Origin: Congregibacter brevis
GTDB taxonomy: Bacteria; Pseudomonadota; Gammaproteobacteria; Pseudomonadales; Halieaceae
Assembly (NCBI RefSeq): GCF_045689245.1
Contig: NZ_CP136865.1
Location: 3,348,001 to 3,412,000, forward strand
DNA: 64,000 nucleotides
Direction: 5' to 3'
The number at the start of each line of letters is the position of its first letter. Position 1 is the first letter of the stretch. Of this stretch, positions 27,155-36,258 are shown piece by piece. Position numbers and translations under genes: made by a program. Below the pieces are notes generated by a model that saw only the letters and a program-made list of their open reading frames with translations, was not told the origin of the DNA and made no database searches.

Positions 27155-27190
27155 AAAAAAAAACCGGCGCTCCCATCGGAACGCCGGCCT
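27155..27190 (-). terminator. Rho-independent terminator of the secreted-protein gene
   Basis: On the minus strand GGCCGGCG and CGCCGGTT form a G/C-rich stem, followed by a run of nine T. It begins about 55 nt after the stop codon at 27244 and lies upstream of the PPIase start, so the PPIase operon needs its own promoter or read-through. Confidence 0.9.
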
Positions 27191-27243
27191 AATTTGGAAG
27201 GGCCTCGGGTCAGACGACCCTTAGCCAACCTCCATGATCAACC

Positions 27244-28803
27244 TTAGTTGATCGTAGAAGAGCTGCTGAAGCTGTGCGCCACGATACGGCCGTAGCTCGC
27301 ATCAGGGTTAGCAGCAACACTACGAGCCCAAGCGGCGAAACCAACCATTGGGACCGCACCGGTTGCAGCTGTTGAGGTACCGTTGCCGCAATCCATCAGA
27401 GACAGCAACACAGATTGTGCAGCCTGCGAGCCACCCACTGTGTCGTTAGCGTCATTCCAGTTACAGATAGCCTGGTCACCAGAAGCGCTAGTTACGCCCA
27501 AACGGACCCAACCAAAGTTCTGAACCAAGTCAGCGTCTACGTTTAGATCGCTTACACCCAGCACACTGTTGCCACCAAACGTAATAACGTTGGTTTCTTT
27601 TGCCAAGGAAGCAGTGGGAATTGTACCTGGTAGAGCCGGAGACACAGTCAACTCACCTGACTCAGGAGTAGAGGTTAACTCTTCACGGTTGTAAGCACGG
27701 AACCGTACTGTCGCAGGAATGTCACGGAAGTCACAGCCGTTAGAGCGTGTGCAAGTGATTTCTGGAGCAGCAGTCTCACCATCAGCAGCATCTTGCAGCG
27801 CCAATACGTAACGAGGAGTATCGAACATAGTGTACTGACCGGGCATAGTGATCACCCAATCCAAAGCAGCACCGTTTGAAGGATTAGCTGTCCACTCGTT
27901 GTTCAACTGACCCACACCCAGAACGGTGTTGGCACGTAGCAGATCGAAGCGCGCACGCTCACCACCGTTCGGTACACCACCATCGAGATCCGGGAAGTCA
28001 AACCCGTCGAGATCACCAGACAACCAACCAAACTGCTGGTTGGAGATTGAAGGCTGTGTAAGGAAACCCTGGATGTGAACAGCGTTGTCGCCAAACTCTA
28101 CGCCAGACTCATTGTCGCGAATGAAGTAAGACACCTTCAACACGTCACCAGTATCTACGTAGGTGTTTTCACCACCCGCCTTCACCGCAGCTTTAGTCGA
28201 AGTAGCTACTGCTGACTGCTTAGAGGTCTCAAAGTCGACTACGCCACGAGTGCCAGTGTCGCCGTTAGCAAAGAAGTTTGAACGAACAGCTTCGCAGTTC
28301 TCTGGAGTCAAAGTAGCGTCTGTGCTGTGTAGAGCTGCAACAGCGATAGGCAGAGTCTCGGTAGTGGGAGCACCCATACCAATGATTTCTACGTATCCTG
28401 TCTCTGCGCCTTCGCGATAGATTGAAGGCATAGTGAGCTTGCCACCGGTAGTTGCAGGAACAGTACAGGTAGTGTCGTTAGCAGACCATACGATGTTGCC
28501 GTTCTCGTCGTCAGACAGGAATCCTGCATAGACGTCGTTAGGTGACATTACAACGTTAAAGTCGAGTGCGTCCAAAGAGTCTGCAGCGCGACGGAAGCGG
28601 AACTTAACAACTTGTGTCTGCTCGCTTGTGTTAACGATGTGAATGCCGGTAATCCACTCGCCATTGACGGTGTAGTACGGTACGAGTGCAAGGTCGCCCA
28701 GTGCGTTGTTCGCAACCATCTGTGCGTTTGCTACGTTGACATAACCAGCAGAAGCAGCAGCTACTGCAGTGGCGATGCCAAGAGGCTTAAATACTTGTTT
28801 CAT
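27244..28803 (-). CDS. Predicted secreted surface protein, unknown family
   Basis: 519 residues; family not recognised. A clear signal peptide (MKQVFKPLGIATAVAAASAG, predicted cut after NVANA near residue 27) precedes a soluble protein rich in N, D, T, S and A with no enzyme motif. Several Cys residues (TTCTVP, PENCEAV, ITCTRSNGCDF, AICNWND, LMDCGN) could form disulfides. A near-consensus AGGAGT ribosome binding site and a strong terminator suggest high expression. No anchor or autotransporter domain is visible. It may be a surface or type II-secreted protein and a possible client of the neighbouring PPIase and glycan enzymes. Confidence 0.75.
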   Translation of the reverse strand: MKQVFKPLGIATAVAAASAGYVNVANAQMVANNALGDLALVPYYTVNGEWITGIHIVNTSEQTQVVKFRFRRAADSLDALDFNVVMSPNDVYAGFLSDDENGNIVWSANDTTCTVPATTGGKLTMPSIYREGAETGYVEIIGMGAPTTETLPIAVAALHSTDATLTPENCEAVRSNFFANGDTGTRGVVDFETSKQSAVATSTKAAVKAGGENTYVDTGDVLKVSYFIRDNESGVEFGDNAVHIQGFLTQPSISNQQFGWLSGDLDGFDFPDLDGGVPNGGERARFDLLRANTVLGVGQLNNEWTANPSNGAALDWVITMPGQYTMFDTPRYVLALQDAADGETAAPEITCTRSNGCDFRDIPATVRFRAYNREELTSTPESGELTVSPALPGTIPTASLAKETNVITFGGNSVLGVSDLNVDADLVQNFGWVRLGVTSASGDQAICNWNDANDTVGGSQAAQSVLLSLMDCGNGTSTAATGAVPMVGFAAWARSVAANPDASYGRIVAHSFSSSSTIN

Positions 28804-28832
28804 GATTGGAGACTCCTAATGTCTTCAGTTTT

Positions 28833-28850
28833 CACAATTCATAGATTGTG
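28833..28850. promoter_or_regulatory. Inverted repeats upstream of the secreted-protein gene
   Basis: CACAAT and ATTGTG form a perfect 6-bp inverted repeat with a 6-nt spacer, about 30 nt before the start codon at 28803. A second one, CTAGCG and CGCTAG around T7 (28851-28870), lies beside it. They could be an operator, or a terminator of the upstream lipoprotein gene in the second case. No sigma-70 promoter is unambiguous. Confidence 0.35.
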
Positions 28851-28900
28851 CTAGCGCTTTTTTTCGCTAGCTGCAGCCAGCTTTCAACCCGCTGCCACGC

Positions 28901-29326
28901 TTACAAGTTGGCACTGTACCACCACTCGCCGTCTAGCAGTATCCACTGCTCTACAACTTTTGTTGGTACTGCGCCTATTGCTACTGAGGCCGCTGAAGTT
29001 TGTTTGACGGGTCGGGACATGACCCCGATCGCCACACTCGCTACAGCTGCCCGCGCATCATAGTTAACGAAATCGACCGAAGTCAACTCCCATTCCACCA
29101 TGTAAGAAAACTTCCGCTCGTACATTTCTCTGCTAAAAATCTCTTTGTATGCAGGGGACGTGTATTCGTAAGCGGTGCTCCAGTCGCGATCCTCTAGAGC
29201 GATCCGGCGCGCTTCAGCACGCTCGAGCAAGCGTGCCTGGGACTCGTCGGTCATCTTCTGCAACCCAACGCAACCGCTAAGCAAAACAAGCAATATTAAA
29301 ACGCCCAAGCGTTCTAGAGCACCCAT
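28901..29326 (-). CDS. Small predicted lipoprotein
   Basis: 141 residues. A lipoprotein signal with lipobox LLSGC ends at Cys19, so the mature protein should be lipidated. The helical region after it and the C-terminal VEQWILLDGEWWYSANL resemble small envelope lipoproteins, but I cannot name a family. The ATG at 29326 has a strong GGAGA site. It is upstream of the secreted-protein gene on the same strand, about 100 nt away. Confidence 0.8.
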   Translation of the reverse strand: MGALERLGVLILLVLLSGCVGLQKMTDESQARLLERAEARRIALEDRDWSTAYEYTSPAYKEIFSREMYERKFSYMVEWELTSVDFVNYDARAAVASVAIGVMSRPVKQTSAASVAIGAVPTKVVEQWILLDGEWWYSANL

Positions 29327-29469
29327 AAAGTCTCCTAACTAACTGATAAGTATGTGTTTAATTTAGAAATGATACTACTGTGAACCACATCAAAGGTTAG
29401 ACTGAGTGATAGGCCTTGACCAAAATGGGTACTTCTACTCGCACTCAAATGTAAAATTTCCTGACACCT

Positions 29470-29479
29470 CCCCCCCCCC
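29470..29479. repeat. Poly-C tract of 10
   Basis: Ten consecutive C (plus strand) in the 294-bp gap between gspD and the lipoprotein gene. Such tracts can slip during replication. No coding frame is clearly affected here. Confidence 0.6.
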
Positions 29480-29620
29480 TGGATAGTGACCGAAATACAG
29501 CGCGAAACCCATGAATACTCACTCGATATCTGCGTATTTTCAGTCACTTAGAGCCTTACAGGCGATTAACTTCGAGGTTTATTCCCACTAATTTTCATTC
29601 GTTGATTGGGAAAAATACCA

Positions 29621-31987
29621 TCATTTTTTATACGTCATGACCCCAGAACGAGGCGGATCACGCACTAATTCCATAAAACGCACCTGTTCGCGCATCTCAT
29701 CACTCACCGCTCGCAGCTCTTCTTCGTTGTAAAGAGCTCTCGGGGTGATAATCACCAGCAGTTCCGTGCGACGACTATCGGTGGTTGTCGTGCCAAACAG
29801 GCTTCCCACCAGCGGAATCTCGCGAAGAATGGGAACACCAGAGTCACCCAGGCTTGAATTCTCACGAATCAATCCCCCGAGAACGACGGACTCGGAGGAG
29901 CGCACCGCCACGCGGCTGTTAATCGTGCGGTCGAGAAACGCTCGCTGGCCTGTCGCGGAGTCAATAGAGCCCACATCAATCACCGACTGCTCAATATCCA
30001 TCGTAACCAAGCCGCCTGCGTTAACTGACGGTTTTACAGACAATTGCACACCCGTGTCGCGGTAGGTGATGTTCTGCACCGAGTTACCACCATTAGTAAT
30101 GGTTTGTCCCTGAAGCACGGGCACTTGATCACCTACCGATATAAAGGCCGTATGGTTATCTAAAACCATGACCGACGGACTCGAAATAACGTTTATCAGC
30201 GATTCTTCGCTGAGCGCGTTCAGCACAGCGGAGATATCACCGAGCGAGTTTGTCACCGTGTAGGAGAAGCCAGCTGCCGCCGCCGGCCCTGCCGCTCCAG
30301 CCGCTAAAGTACCCAGCCCGTCATAATTGCTACCCAGACCGTTCTTAAACGTCCACTCAAGCCCGTAGCGCAACTCGTCGATGAGCTGCACTTCCATAAT
30401 GCTCGCTTCAATGATCACCTGAGTCGCAACAACATCCAGCTGCTTCAGAGCATCTTTAACAATGTTGTACTGCTTGCCATCGGCATAAATCATCAAGGCG
30501 TTGTTTTCTTCATCGGCGACGACGCGGACGTCAGCCAGTCGATTCATACCTACGCTATTACCCATGCCGCCCATACTGACGGAAGTCATTGCCGCAGCCG
30601 CCGCACGAGCGCCCTGGCCAGATCCTGCTCCGCCACTTGAGGAGTAGTTGCTGCTCGACGCGGAACCAGAGGTTCCCAAGCCCGAACCCAGCGAAGAGCC
30701 ACTGCCGGAACCGCTACCAGATCCACCTAGACCCGAAGAACCTCCACCAATAGATTCGGGGGACATCCCCGGAGCTACAGCCGCTTGATCTCCTGGAGTT
30801 CTCGATGAGCCTTGCAGACCACTAGAGCCCGACCCAGTAGTTGCGCCGGAGTAAATGGAATTTAGCAACTCCGCCAAGCGCGTTGCAGTGGTGTTTTGTA
30901 CTGGATAAACGTAAAGGCGTTTTTCAAAACGCGCATTGGGGTCAACATCAATCCGCTCAATCCAGTTACCGACGCGATCAAGGTAATGCGCTCTAGGAGT
31001 GACCACAAGAATGCTATTGAGTCGCTCCATGGGCAGCACTCGCACAATCCCCGTAATGTCTCCGCCCTCGCCTCCCGCTGCATCCATCAAGGTCTCGACG
31101 GCTGCCAAGGTCTCGTTTACGCTGCTATTCTCAAGCGGAAACATACCGACGGACATTCCCGCCAAAAGATCAACATCGAAGGTGCTTACGATTTCGAGCC
31201 AGCCACTCAGTTGCTCCCGCGTACCCGCCATCATCAGCAGCGCTCGAGTGTTATCGACTCGTACAAAAGCATCCTCGTCAGCCAAGGGCTCAAGAATGCG
31301 AGCCATAGCCTTCGCACTAATAAATTGCAGAGGGATGACCATCGTCGAATAACCGGCCGCTATATCTTCTGCGCTGGTGACATCCGGACGAAGGTTCATC
31401 GCCTGCTGCGAGCCGGTAATGAGATAGCGACCGTCATCTCCACGAATCATCAAGGCGTCATGTGCCTTCAGCAGCGACTCGAGTACCACGAGGAGTTCAG
31501 CCCGTGGGATCGGCGTGCGCGTACGTAGAGTAACTTTGCCTTGAATGGGCCGATCGACTATGTAGTCCAGTTGCAGAATATCGCCTACAACCGCGTGCAC
31601 TACCTCATCGAGAGGAGCCTGCTCAAAGTTCAGACTCACGTCATCGCCAATGAACTTAACTGTTTGCTGAGGCTCCGGAAGGCGTACCTGCTGATCGGTA
31701 CCTCTATAAAGAACAGGTTCGGCCCGAGACTCCGATTGCTTGTCGGCTAACTCCTGCGCTGATACAGCCAGAGGGGATCCGGAAGCAGACTCAGGCGGTG
31801 TTACGGGTTCAGGACGCCCCTCTACCGCTCCTGGCTCTCCTAGGAGCACCGTTTCTGAACGCGCCATCTGCTGTAAATCCTGAGACGCACAACCGGTCAG
31901 CACAGTACTCAGCACAACACAAAGCGCTGTAAACGATGCCAGTCGTGCCCGGGTCATCTGCGGAGAACTCTCAACTGTATCTTTCAT
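29621..31987 (-). CDS. gspD: Type II secretion outer-membrane secretin
   Basis: 788 residues. It forms the outer-membrane channel. The signal peptide ends in the lipobox LTGCAS (Cys33), predicting a lipidated secretin, as in XcpQ-like and XpsD-like proteins. N0-N3 periplasmic domains span about residues 100-500, with a Gly/Ser-rich loop in N3 (about residues 370-460). The secretin core follows: SVMVLDNHTAFISVGDQVPV, then VQLSVKPSVN and the terminal TELLVIITPRAL. The first ATG is reported; another at residue 11 also fits. Last gene of the operon, 36 nt after gspC. Confidence 0.95.
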   Translation of the reverse strand: MKDTVESSPQMTRARLASFTALCVVLSTVLTGCASQDLQQMARSETVLLGEPGAVEGRPEPVTPPESASGSPLAVSAQELADKQSESRAEPVLYRGTDQQVRLPEPQQTVKFIGDDVSLNFEQAPLDEVVHAVVGDILQLDYIVDRPIQGKVTLRTRTPIPRAELLVVLESLLKAHDALMIRGDDGRYLITGSQQAMNLRPDVTSAEDIAAGYSTMVIPLQFISAKAMARILEPLADEDAFVRVDNTRALLMMAGTREQLSGWLEIVSTFDVDLLAGMSVGMFPLENSSVNETLAAVETLMDAAGGEGGDITGIVRVLPMERLNSILVVTPRAHYLDRVGNWIERIDVDPNARFEKRLYVYPVQNTTATRLAELLNSIYSGATTGSGSSGLQGSSRTPGDQAAVAPGMSPESIGGGSSGLGGSGSGSGSGSSLGSGLGTSGSASSSNYSSSGGAGSGQGARAAAAAMTSVSMGGMGNSVGMNRLADVRVVADEENNALMIYADGKQYNIVKDALKQLDVVATQVIIEASIMEVQLIDELRYGLEWTFKNGLGSNYDGLGTLAAGAAGPAAAAGFSYTVTNSLGDISAVLNALSEESLINVISSPSVMVLDNHTAFISVGDQVPVLQGQTITNGGNSVQNITYRDTGVQLSVKPSVNAGGLVTMDIEQSVIDVGSIDSATGQRAFLDRTINSRVAVRSSESVVLGGLIRENSSLGDSGVPILREIPLVGSLFGTTTTDSRRTELLVIITPRALYNEEELRAVSDEMREQVRFMELVRDPPRSGVMTYKK

Positions 31988-32023
31988 GGTCTACGTTATT
32001 CCCAATGATCGTGAGATAAGCGA

Positions 32024-32719
32024 TTACCCACCCAGGGTGAGCTTGCTTTCCGTTTTGTTGTTTTTCTGTGCTGTCTTTGCAGTATTACTAGGGACAGCCG
32101 CTTTTGCCGCCTGCGGCGCAGCCCTGACCACATCGCTTGCCGCCTGCTTAGTCTGAGCAGGCGCTGCCTTTTGCGCAGCGACCACCGGCATGGGTGTGAG
32201 TCGCCGTACGTCGCGTAAGCCTGCGCTCACAAATACCACTTGATCCAGAGACACAGATTGCAAGCTCCAACCTGCGACCCTGTCACCAATACCGAGACGC
32301 ATGAGTTTATCTTTATAAATCACTATCGCCTTACCTTGATCCCCGGCCCCAACCGCGCCCGCCACCTGCAGACCCTCGAGGCGCCGCGCGGCTTTACCCG
32401 TCGAGCCCGCAACGGGCTGCTGAGCTACCGCATTTGCATTGGGTCGTCGCGACGCCCAAAAAATAGGCCTGGCTTGAAGTTGTAAACTTTGAGGAGCTGT
32501 GATCGATCCGGGGGCTCTCGCGTCCATTACCCGCAGGCTATCTCCTGCCGGCGCGACCGCCTTCACCTGCACGTTGCTCGTATGCGCTAGGAACCACCAA
32601 ACAACCTGCAAACCGATGACCAGAATTAAAGCGAGGACAATTAACTCGAGCCGCCGCTCCGAACGCTGCGGTTCCACCTGTACTGAATAGCGACTACGCG
32701 CCATCTCAAGGACGTTCAC
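32024..32719 (-). CDS. gspC: Type II secretion inner-membrane protein GspC
   Basis: 231 residues from a GTG. A short cytoplasmic N-terminus, one transmembrane helix (LIVLALILVIGLQVVWWFLA, about 26-45) and a homology-region domain (LQVAGAVG..QGKAIVIYKDKLMRLGIGDRV.GWSLQSVSLDQVVFVSAG, about 118-180) that in GspC contacts the secretin. The C-terminus is a low-complexity Ala/Lys tail and there is no PDZ domain. Position between gspM and gspD matches XpsN of Xanthomonas. It overlaps gspM by 4 nt. Confidence 0.78.
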   Translation of the reverse strand: MNVLEMARSRYSVQVEPQRSERRLELIVLALILVIGLQVVWWFLAHTSNVQVKAVAPAGDSLRVMDARAPGSITAPQSLQLQARPIFWASRRPNANAVAQQPVAGSTGKAARRLEGLQVAGAVGAGDQGKAIVIYKDKLMRLGIGDRVAGWSLQSVSLDQVVFVSAGLRDVRRLTPMPVVAAQKAAPAQTKQAASDVVRAAPQAAKAAVPSNTAKTAQKNNKTESKLTLGG

Positions 32720-33282
32720 GGCAACACCCTCAGCACCATCAACTGCATAACAGCGGTAACGGACTGTGAATCACCCGAGTTCTTACGTGCATTCGGGCGC
32801 GCTGGAAACGTATCGAGGGACTCGATCAGCAGCTGCGGGCGATATGCAGCAATACCAATCAATGCTGCATCGAGTGCAGTAAGGGAGCCCGCAGTCGTCA
32901 GCTTCACTGCCACCTGGTCAAAGTACTCACCCTGACGCACCGGCATGACTTGACTGTTGCTCACGGACATCCCGGCCTCCGACATGATCTGCCTGATGTC
33001 GGCCTGTAGCCTTGCGGCCAAGGCCGAAGGATCCTCGTTGGCTGGAAACGCGACTTCCAACAGCCGTCCTTCTGCAAGCTGGCTCTGCTTTGCAAGCTCA
33101 GCCTCGTTTTGCAGTAGGCCTTTAAGGCGAGCGACGCGCGGCTCTATGCGCCCGCGATCTCCCGCATACTCTAAACCCACACCAATCAAACCAAACACCG
33201 TCTTTAGGTAGAAAAACGCCGGCAAAAGTAGTGTTAAACCAACGAATAGCGCCGTGCGTCGATGAAGACGAATCCAGTTCAT
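32716..33282 (-). CDS. gspM: Type II secretion inner-membrane protein GspM
   Basis: 188 residues. One N-terminal transmembrane helix (LFVGLTLLLPAFFYLKTVFG) then a periplasmic ferredoxin-like part with little sequence conservation, as usual for GspM. It links GspL to the pseudopilus platform. ATGA overlaps with both gspL and gspC support assignment to this operon. Confidence 0.8.
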   Translation of the reverse strand: MNWIRLHRRTALFVGLTLLLPAFFYLKTVFGLIGVGLEYAGDRGRIEPRVARLKGLLQNEAELAKQSQLAEGRLLEVAFPANEDPSALAARLQADIRQIMSEAGMSVSNSQVMPVRQGEYFDQVAVKLTTAGSLTALDAALIGIAAYRPQLLIESLDTFPARPNARKNSGDSQSVTAVMQLMVLRVLP

Positions 33283-34325
33283 GATCCCGGCCCGCCCTCG
33301 ATTGGGGGTTCAACTTCAATATCGAGGTGAAACTGTTCAAGTCCGGTATTACCCACCGCCGTTATCGCCTGTGGAGCGGTGACACTGGAGAACGCCGGCG
33401 TTTGCGCAAGAGTCTGCATGACGACTGCAGCATCGCGGGCTCTGCCACGTACCCGCAGTTCGCGACCACGCATGGCGAAATGCATGATGTGTACTTCGTC
33501 CGAAAGGAGCTCCGTAAGCCGGGCGATCTCTATGTGGGGGTTTGGATAGCCGGAGACAAGCTCATTCGCCGCACGAATAGTTTCGTTGGCATCAACCATC
33601 GTCGCCCGCATCTCCGAAACCGCCTGAGACTCATTCTGAATCCTGGACTGCATGTACTCAAATCTGTTGAAAGAGATTCTCTGCTGGACGGCAAACACCG
33701 CTGCCGACACCAGCACCAAGACCAAAATAGAGCCTACCAGCAAGCCTGCTCGCATCAGACGCCGACGATACAAAGCCTCCCGCTGTCCTTCGCCGAAGCC
33801 TTGCAAAGTAACAAACGCGCCATCGGCTTCAGCCCAAAGTTCAGCATTGACCGCATCGGGCAACTGTTCCGCCGCCGCTTGATCACGCTTCCACCGATCA
33901 ACTGCAGAGTGTGAGGCTATAGCCATAGACACATGAATCAATTGGGCATCACGGCCAGTCTCACGCCAGCCAAACACCGTGTCGTCAGACTTAAAGGGAC
34001 TGGCAGCAGCAACCTCCATAGATAAGACCGAAGGAAGCTCTGATTCGGCCGCGATGGGAATACTCAAAGAACGACTAAGCACAAGAGCGTCATCAAGCAA
34101 ATAGGCATCACAAGTCGCGGCACTCTGAGCCACATTCGACTGAGGCAAGCCACCCTGAAAAAGCTGTACCTCATCTCCGGTGTGGAGCTGTACCGGCTCA
34201 TCTAGGCGTTGGCGAATCGGCGACGTCGTGGAAAATAGCAGCTCACGCCAAGCGGACAGCCATTGCTGCCCGATGTGACGCATATCGATGCCGAAGAGCA
34301 TCCATTGACTATTTTGCACTGCCAC
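33279..34325 (-). CDS. gspL: Type II secretion protein GspL
   Basis: 348 residues from a GTG, with AAGG upstream. The N-terminal 190 residues form the cytoplasmic actin-like part, which binds GspE. A transmembrane helix (AGLLVGSILVLVLVSAAVFAV) near residues 195-215 and a short periplasmic ferredoxin-like domain follow. The similarity is to the GspL/PilN-type region; sequence is poorly conserved in the family. It is preceded by an unusual 132-nt gap containing five 11-bp repeats. Confidence 0.78.
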   Translation of the reverse strand: MAVQNSQWMLFGIDMRHIGQQWLSAWRELLFSTTSPIRQRLDEPVQLHTGDEVQLFQGGLPQSNVAQSAATCDAYLLDDALVLSRSLSIPIAAESELPSVLSMEVAAASPFKSDDTVFGWRETGRDAQLIHVSMAIASHSAVDRWKRDQAAAEQLPDAVNAELWAEADGAFVTLQGFGEGQREALYRRRLMRAGLLVGSILVLVLVSAAVFAVQQRISFNRFEYMQSRIQNESQAVSEMRATMVDANETIRAANELVSGYPNPHIEIARLTELLSDEVHIMHFAMRGRELRVRGRARDAAVVMQTLAQTPAFSSVTAPQAITAVGNTGLEQFHLDIEVEPPIEGGPGS

Positions 34326-34401
34326 CTTGATACGTTCTCTCTACACCTGTTACCTAAATTGGATACTGAGTGCCGTTACGCTGCCGAGCCACTGCACACC
34401 A

Positions 34402-34456
34402 CTTACAAACTGCTTACACGCCACTTACACACTAATTACACACTGTTTACACGTAA
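34402..34456. repeat. Five 11-bp tandem repeats after gspK
   Basis: TTACAA or TTACAC begins at 34403, 34414, 34425, 34436 and 34447, an exact 11-bp period. The consensus unit is nTTACACnCTg. The array ends 1 nt before the gspK stop codon (34458) and fills much of the only large gap inside the gspG-M part. On the transcript each unit carries TAA. Confidence 0.85.
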
Positions 34457-34457
34457 A

Positions 34458-35276
34458 CTAAGCAGCCGGGCCGGGCCTACTGACTATTCTCGCGGGCTCC
34501 GTTCGGTACACCCGCCATGGCAGCACACCTACAGACGCTGACATCGACACCCACCGGCGACGCAACCAAACCGTGTCACCAATCCTCACAAGGGCATCAA
34601 TCCGATACCCCGTTGCTCGCGCCGCTCCTGTGCTAATGCCAGCAAAAGCTTGCCCAGTAGCACTAACTCTTTGTACCGGCGTCAGTGTCTGCAGCATTCT
34701 CATGCGCTGCTGCGCCTTTGCACCAGGACGACTAAGGCCAACACTTCCGACCGGCACCGCGATGTAGTCTCGTACGCGATCCCAGGTCCGGCGATTTACG
34801 CCGGGAACGCTCAACAAGTCCTCAAGCGCCTCCATTCGCACGCCCGCTGCGCCCTTTGGATCCCGGCGCCATTGTACAACAGCGTTCCCTAGAAACTGCG
34901 CACGAGACTGGTCTAACGCACCCGATAACTGAAGCGCATTGGCCATCAAAGGCGCGGTTGCGGTATTGATATCCACCAACCATTCCGTCGGCACCGCCAC
35001 CACATCAACTTGGACCTCACCCAACTGGTAAACCTGCTGGGGTAGGCGAGCTACTCCATCATCGACGTAGAGTCCATCTCGCATATCGGCAAGAAGGAGA
35101 TTAACCGCCCCGTCTCCCGCCGCTGATGCCTGAGCACGCCCCATGTGCAACTGGGCAAATCGAACATCAGTTCTCGCTGACATCACCACGCCCGCAACCA
35201 GCAACGACATTCCCGCGATAAACCAAACCACGACCGCTAAAGCCACGCCGGATTCGCTACGCGAATAGCTGCTCAT
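34458..35276 (-). CDS. gspK: Type II secretion minor pseudopilin GspK
   Basis: 272 residues from the ATG at 35276, which overlaps gspJ as ATGA. Type IV pilin-like start SGVALAVVVWFIAGMSLLVAGVV, followed by the helical domain specific to GspK (LVDINTATAPLMANALQLSG and LEDLLSVPGVN). It caps the pseudopilus with GspI and GspJ. A longer frame upstream falls inside gspJ. Confidence 0.88.
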   Translation of the reverse strand: MSSYSRSESGVALAVVVWFIAGMSLLVAGVVMSARTDVRFAQLHMGRAQASAAGDGAVNLLLADMRDGLYVDDGVARLPQQVYQLGEVQVDVVAVPTEWLVDINTATAPLMANALQLSGALDQSRAQFLGNAVVQWRRDPKGAAGVRMEALEDLLSVPGVNRRTWDRVRDYIAVPVGSVGLSRPGAKAQQRMRMLQTLTPVQRVSATGQAFAGISTGAARATGYRIDALVRIGDTVWLRRRWVSMSASVGVLPWRVYRTEPARIVSRPGPAA

Positions 35277-35863
35277 TGAGCCACTTCCATCACAATGTCC
35301 GGCCAATAACGTTCCGCCGACTGCACCCGCAAACGCACCCAACCCGGGGGCCCTCGGTCGTCCCACTCTGACAACCACGCTCCCTCGCGCTCGCGGCGGT
35401 AGGCTACGGAAAACTCCTGCACGCCCTCGACTAACGTGCGCGCAGCGGCATTATTCCAATCGTCAATCTGACCTCGGGCGTCCATTTTCTGCCAGCGCAG
35501 CACTATATTTGGGTTTTCCCTGGCGACTCTCACCACAAAACTACCGCCGGCACTCTCGCCAAAGAGCATCGTAGTCTTCCAGATTAACTGCGTAGGTGAC
35601 GACTCAAACACTGTCATTTCCGCACCGCCACCGCCGACGGTCAAACCTCCACTACTACTTCCGACTACAGCGGACTCGAGTGCGTCTCTCAGAAAACTAC
35701 TAACACTTCTGATTTCATCGTTGCGATCTGTCACTGCATTCAGAGAGCTTTGAGTGGATGCCAAGGTACGCAAACCGGTAACGGTCGCAAGCATCACCAG
35801 CGACAAAATGGTGACCGACACCATCATCTCTACCAGTGTAAATCCTTGGCTCTTGGAGGACAT
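35273..35863 (-). CDS. gspJ: Type II secretion minor pseudopilin GspJ
   Basis: 196 residues. Prepilin cleavage motif QGFTLVEMMVSVTILSLVM after a 6-residue leader, with Glu at position +5. The rest fits GspJ (FLRDALESAV, VVRVARENPN, VQEFSVAYR). It overlaps gspI by 1 nt (TAATG) and gspK by 4 nt. Confidence 0.88.
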   Translation of the reverse strand: MSSKSQGFTLVEMMVSVTILSLVMLATVTGLRTLASTQSSLNAVTDRNDEIRSVSSFLRDALESAVVGSSSGGLTVGGGGAEMTVFESSPTQLIWKTTMLFGESAGGSFVVRVARENPNIVLRWQKMDARGQIDDWNNAAARTLVEGVQEFSVAYRREREGAWLSEWDDRGPPGWVRLRVQSAERYWPDIVMEVAQ

Positions 35864-36258
35864 TAGCGCTCTGAACCCGCAACAACCGAGTGCAGATTGA
35901 TCTCACGTTGACGGGTTCCGTCGGGCCAGGAAACGCGAACATCTATACGTTGCAAGCGTCCCCCACCCAGGGCGGAGCCTCGTGGCCTAGCTACCGGAGA
36001 TGCAGCAACCTGCCAAACGAAACCACCGCTGGTCTCGCCGTTCTTCTGTAAGCCTTCAACGGGCACAACACTGTTGTCCGCAATGAGAGAGCGGCCAAGC
36101 TCTACAGCATAGGCATAGCGCTGATCCGCGCGAACATTGCGCGTAGCGCCACCAACCGATTGATAAAGGGCGCCCAAAGCCAGACCAAGAATAGCCACAG
36201 CCACGACCATCTCTAACAGAGAAAACCCCTGCTGTAGTCTACCGGGGATCGCTTTCAT
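35863..36258 (-). CDS. gspI: Type II secretion minor pseudopilin GspI
   Basis: 131 residues. Prepilin motif QGFSLLEMVVAVAILGLALG after a short leader; the C-terminal half has the small beta domain of GspI (RIDVRVSW). ATGA overlap with gspH. Confidence 0.86.
   Translation of the reverse strand: MKAIPGRLQQGFSLLEMVVAVAILGLALGALYQSVGGATRNVRADQRYAYAVELGRSLIADNSVVPVEGLQKNGETSGGFVWQVAASPVARPRGSALGGGRLQRIDVRVSWPDGTRQREINLHSVVAGSER

Noticed and set aside
29335..29547. 70-codon minus-strand frame in the gap before gspD
   Set aside because: No good start or ribosome binding site and it crosses the poly-C tract.
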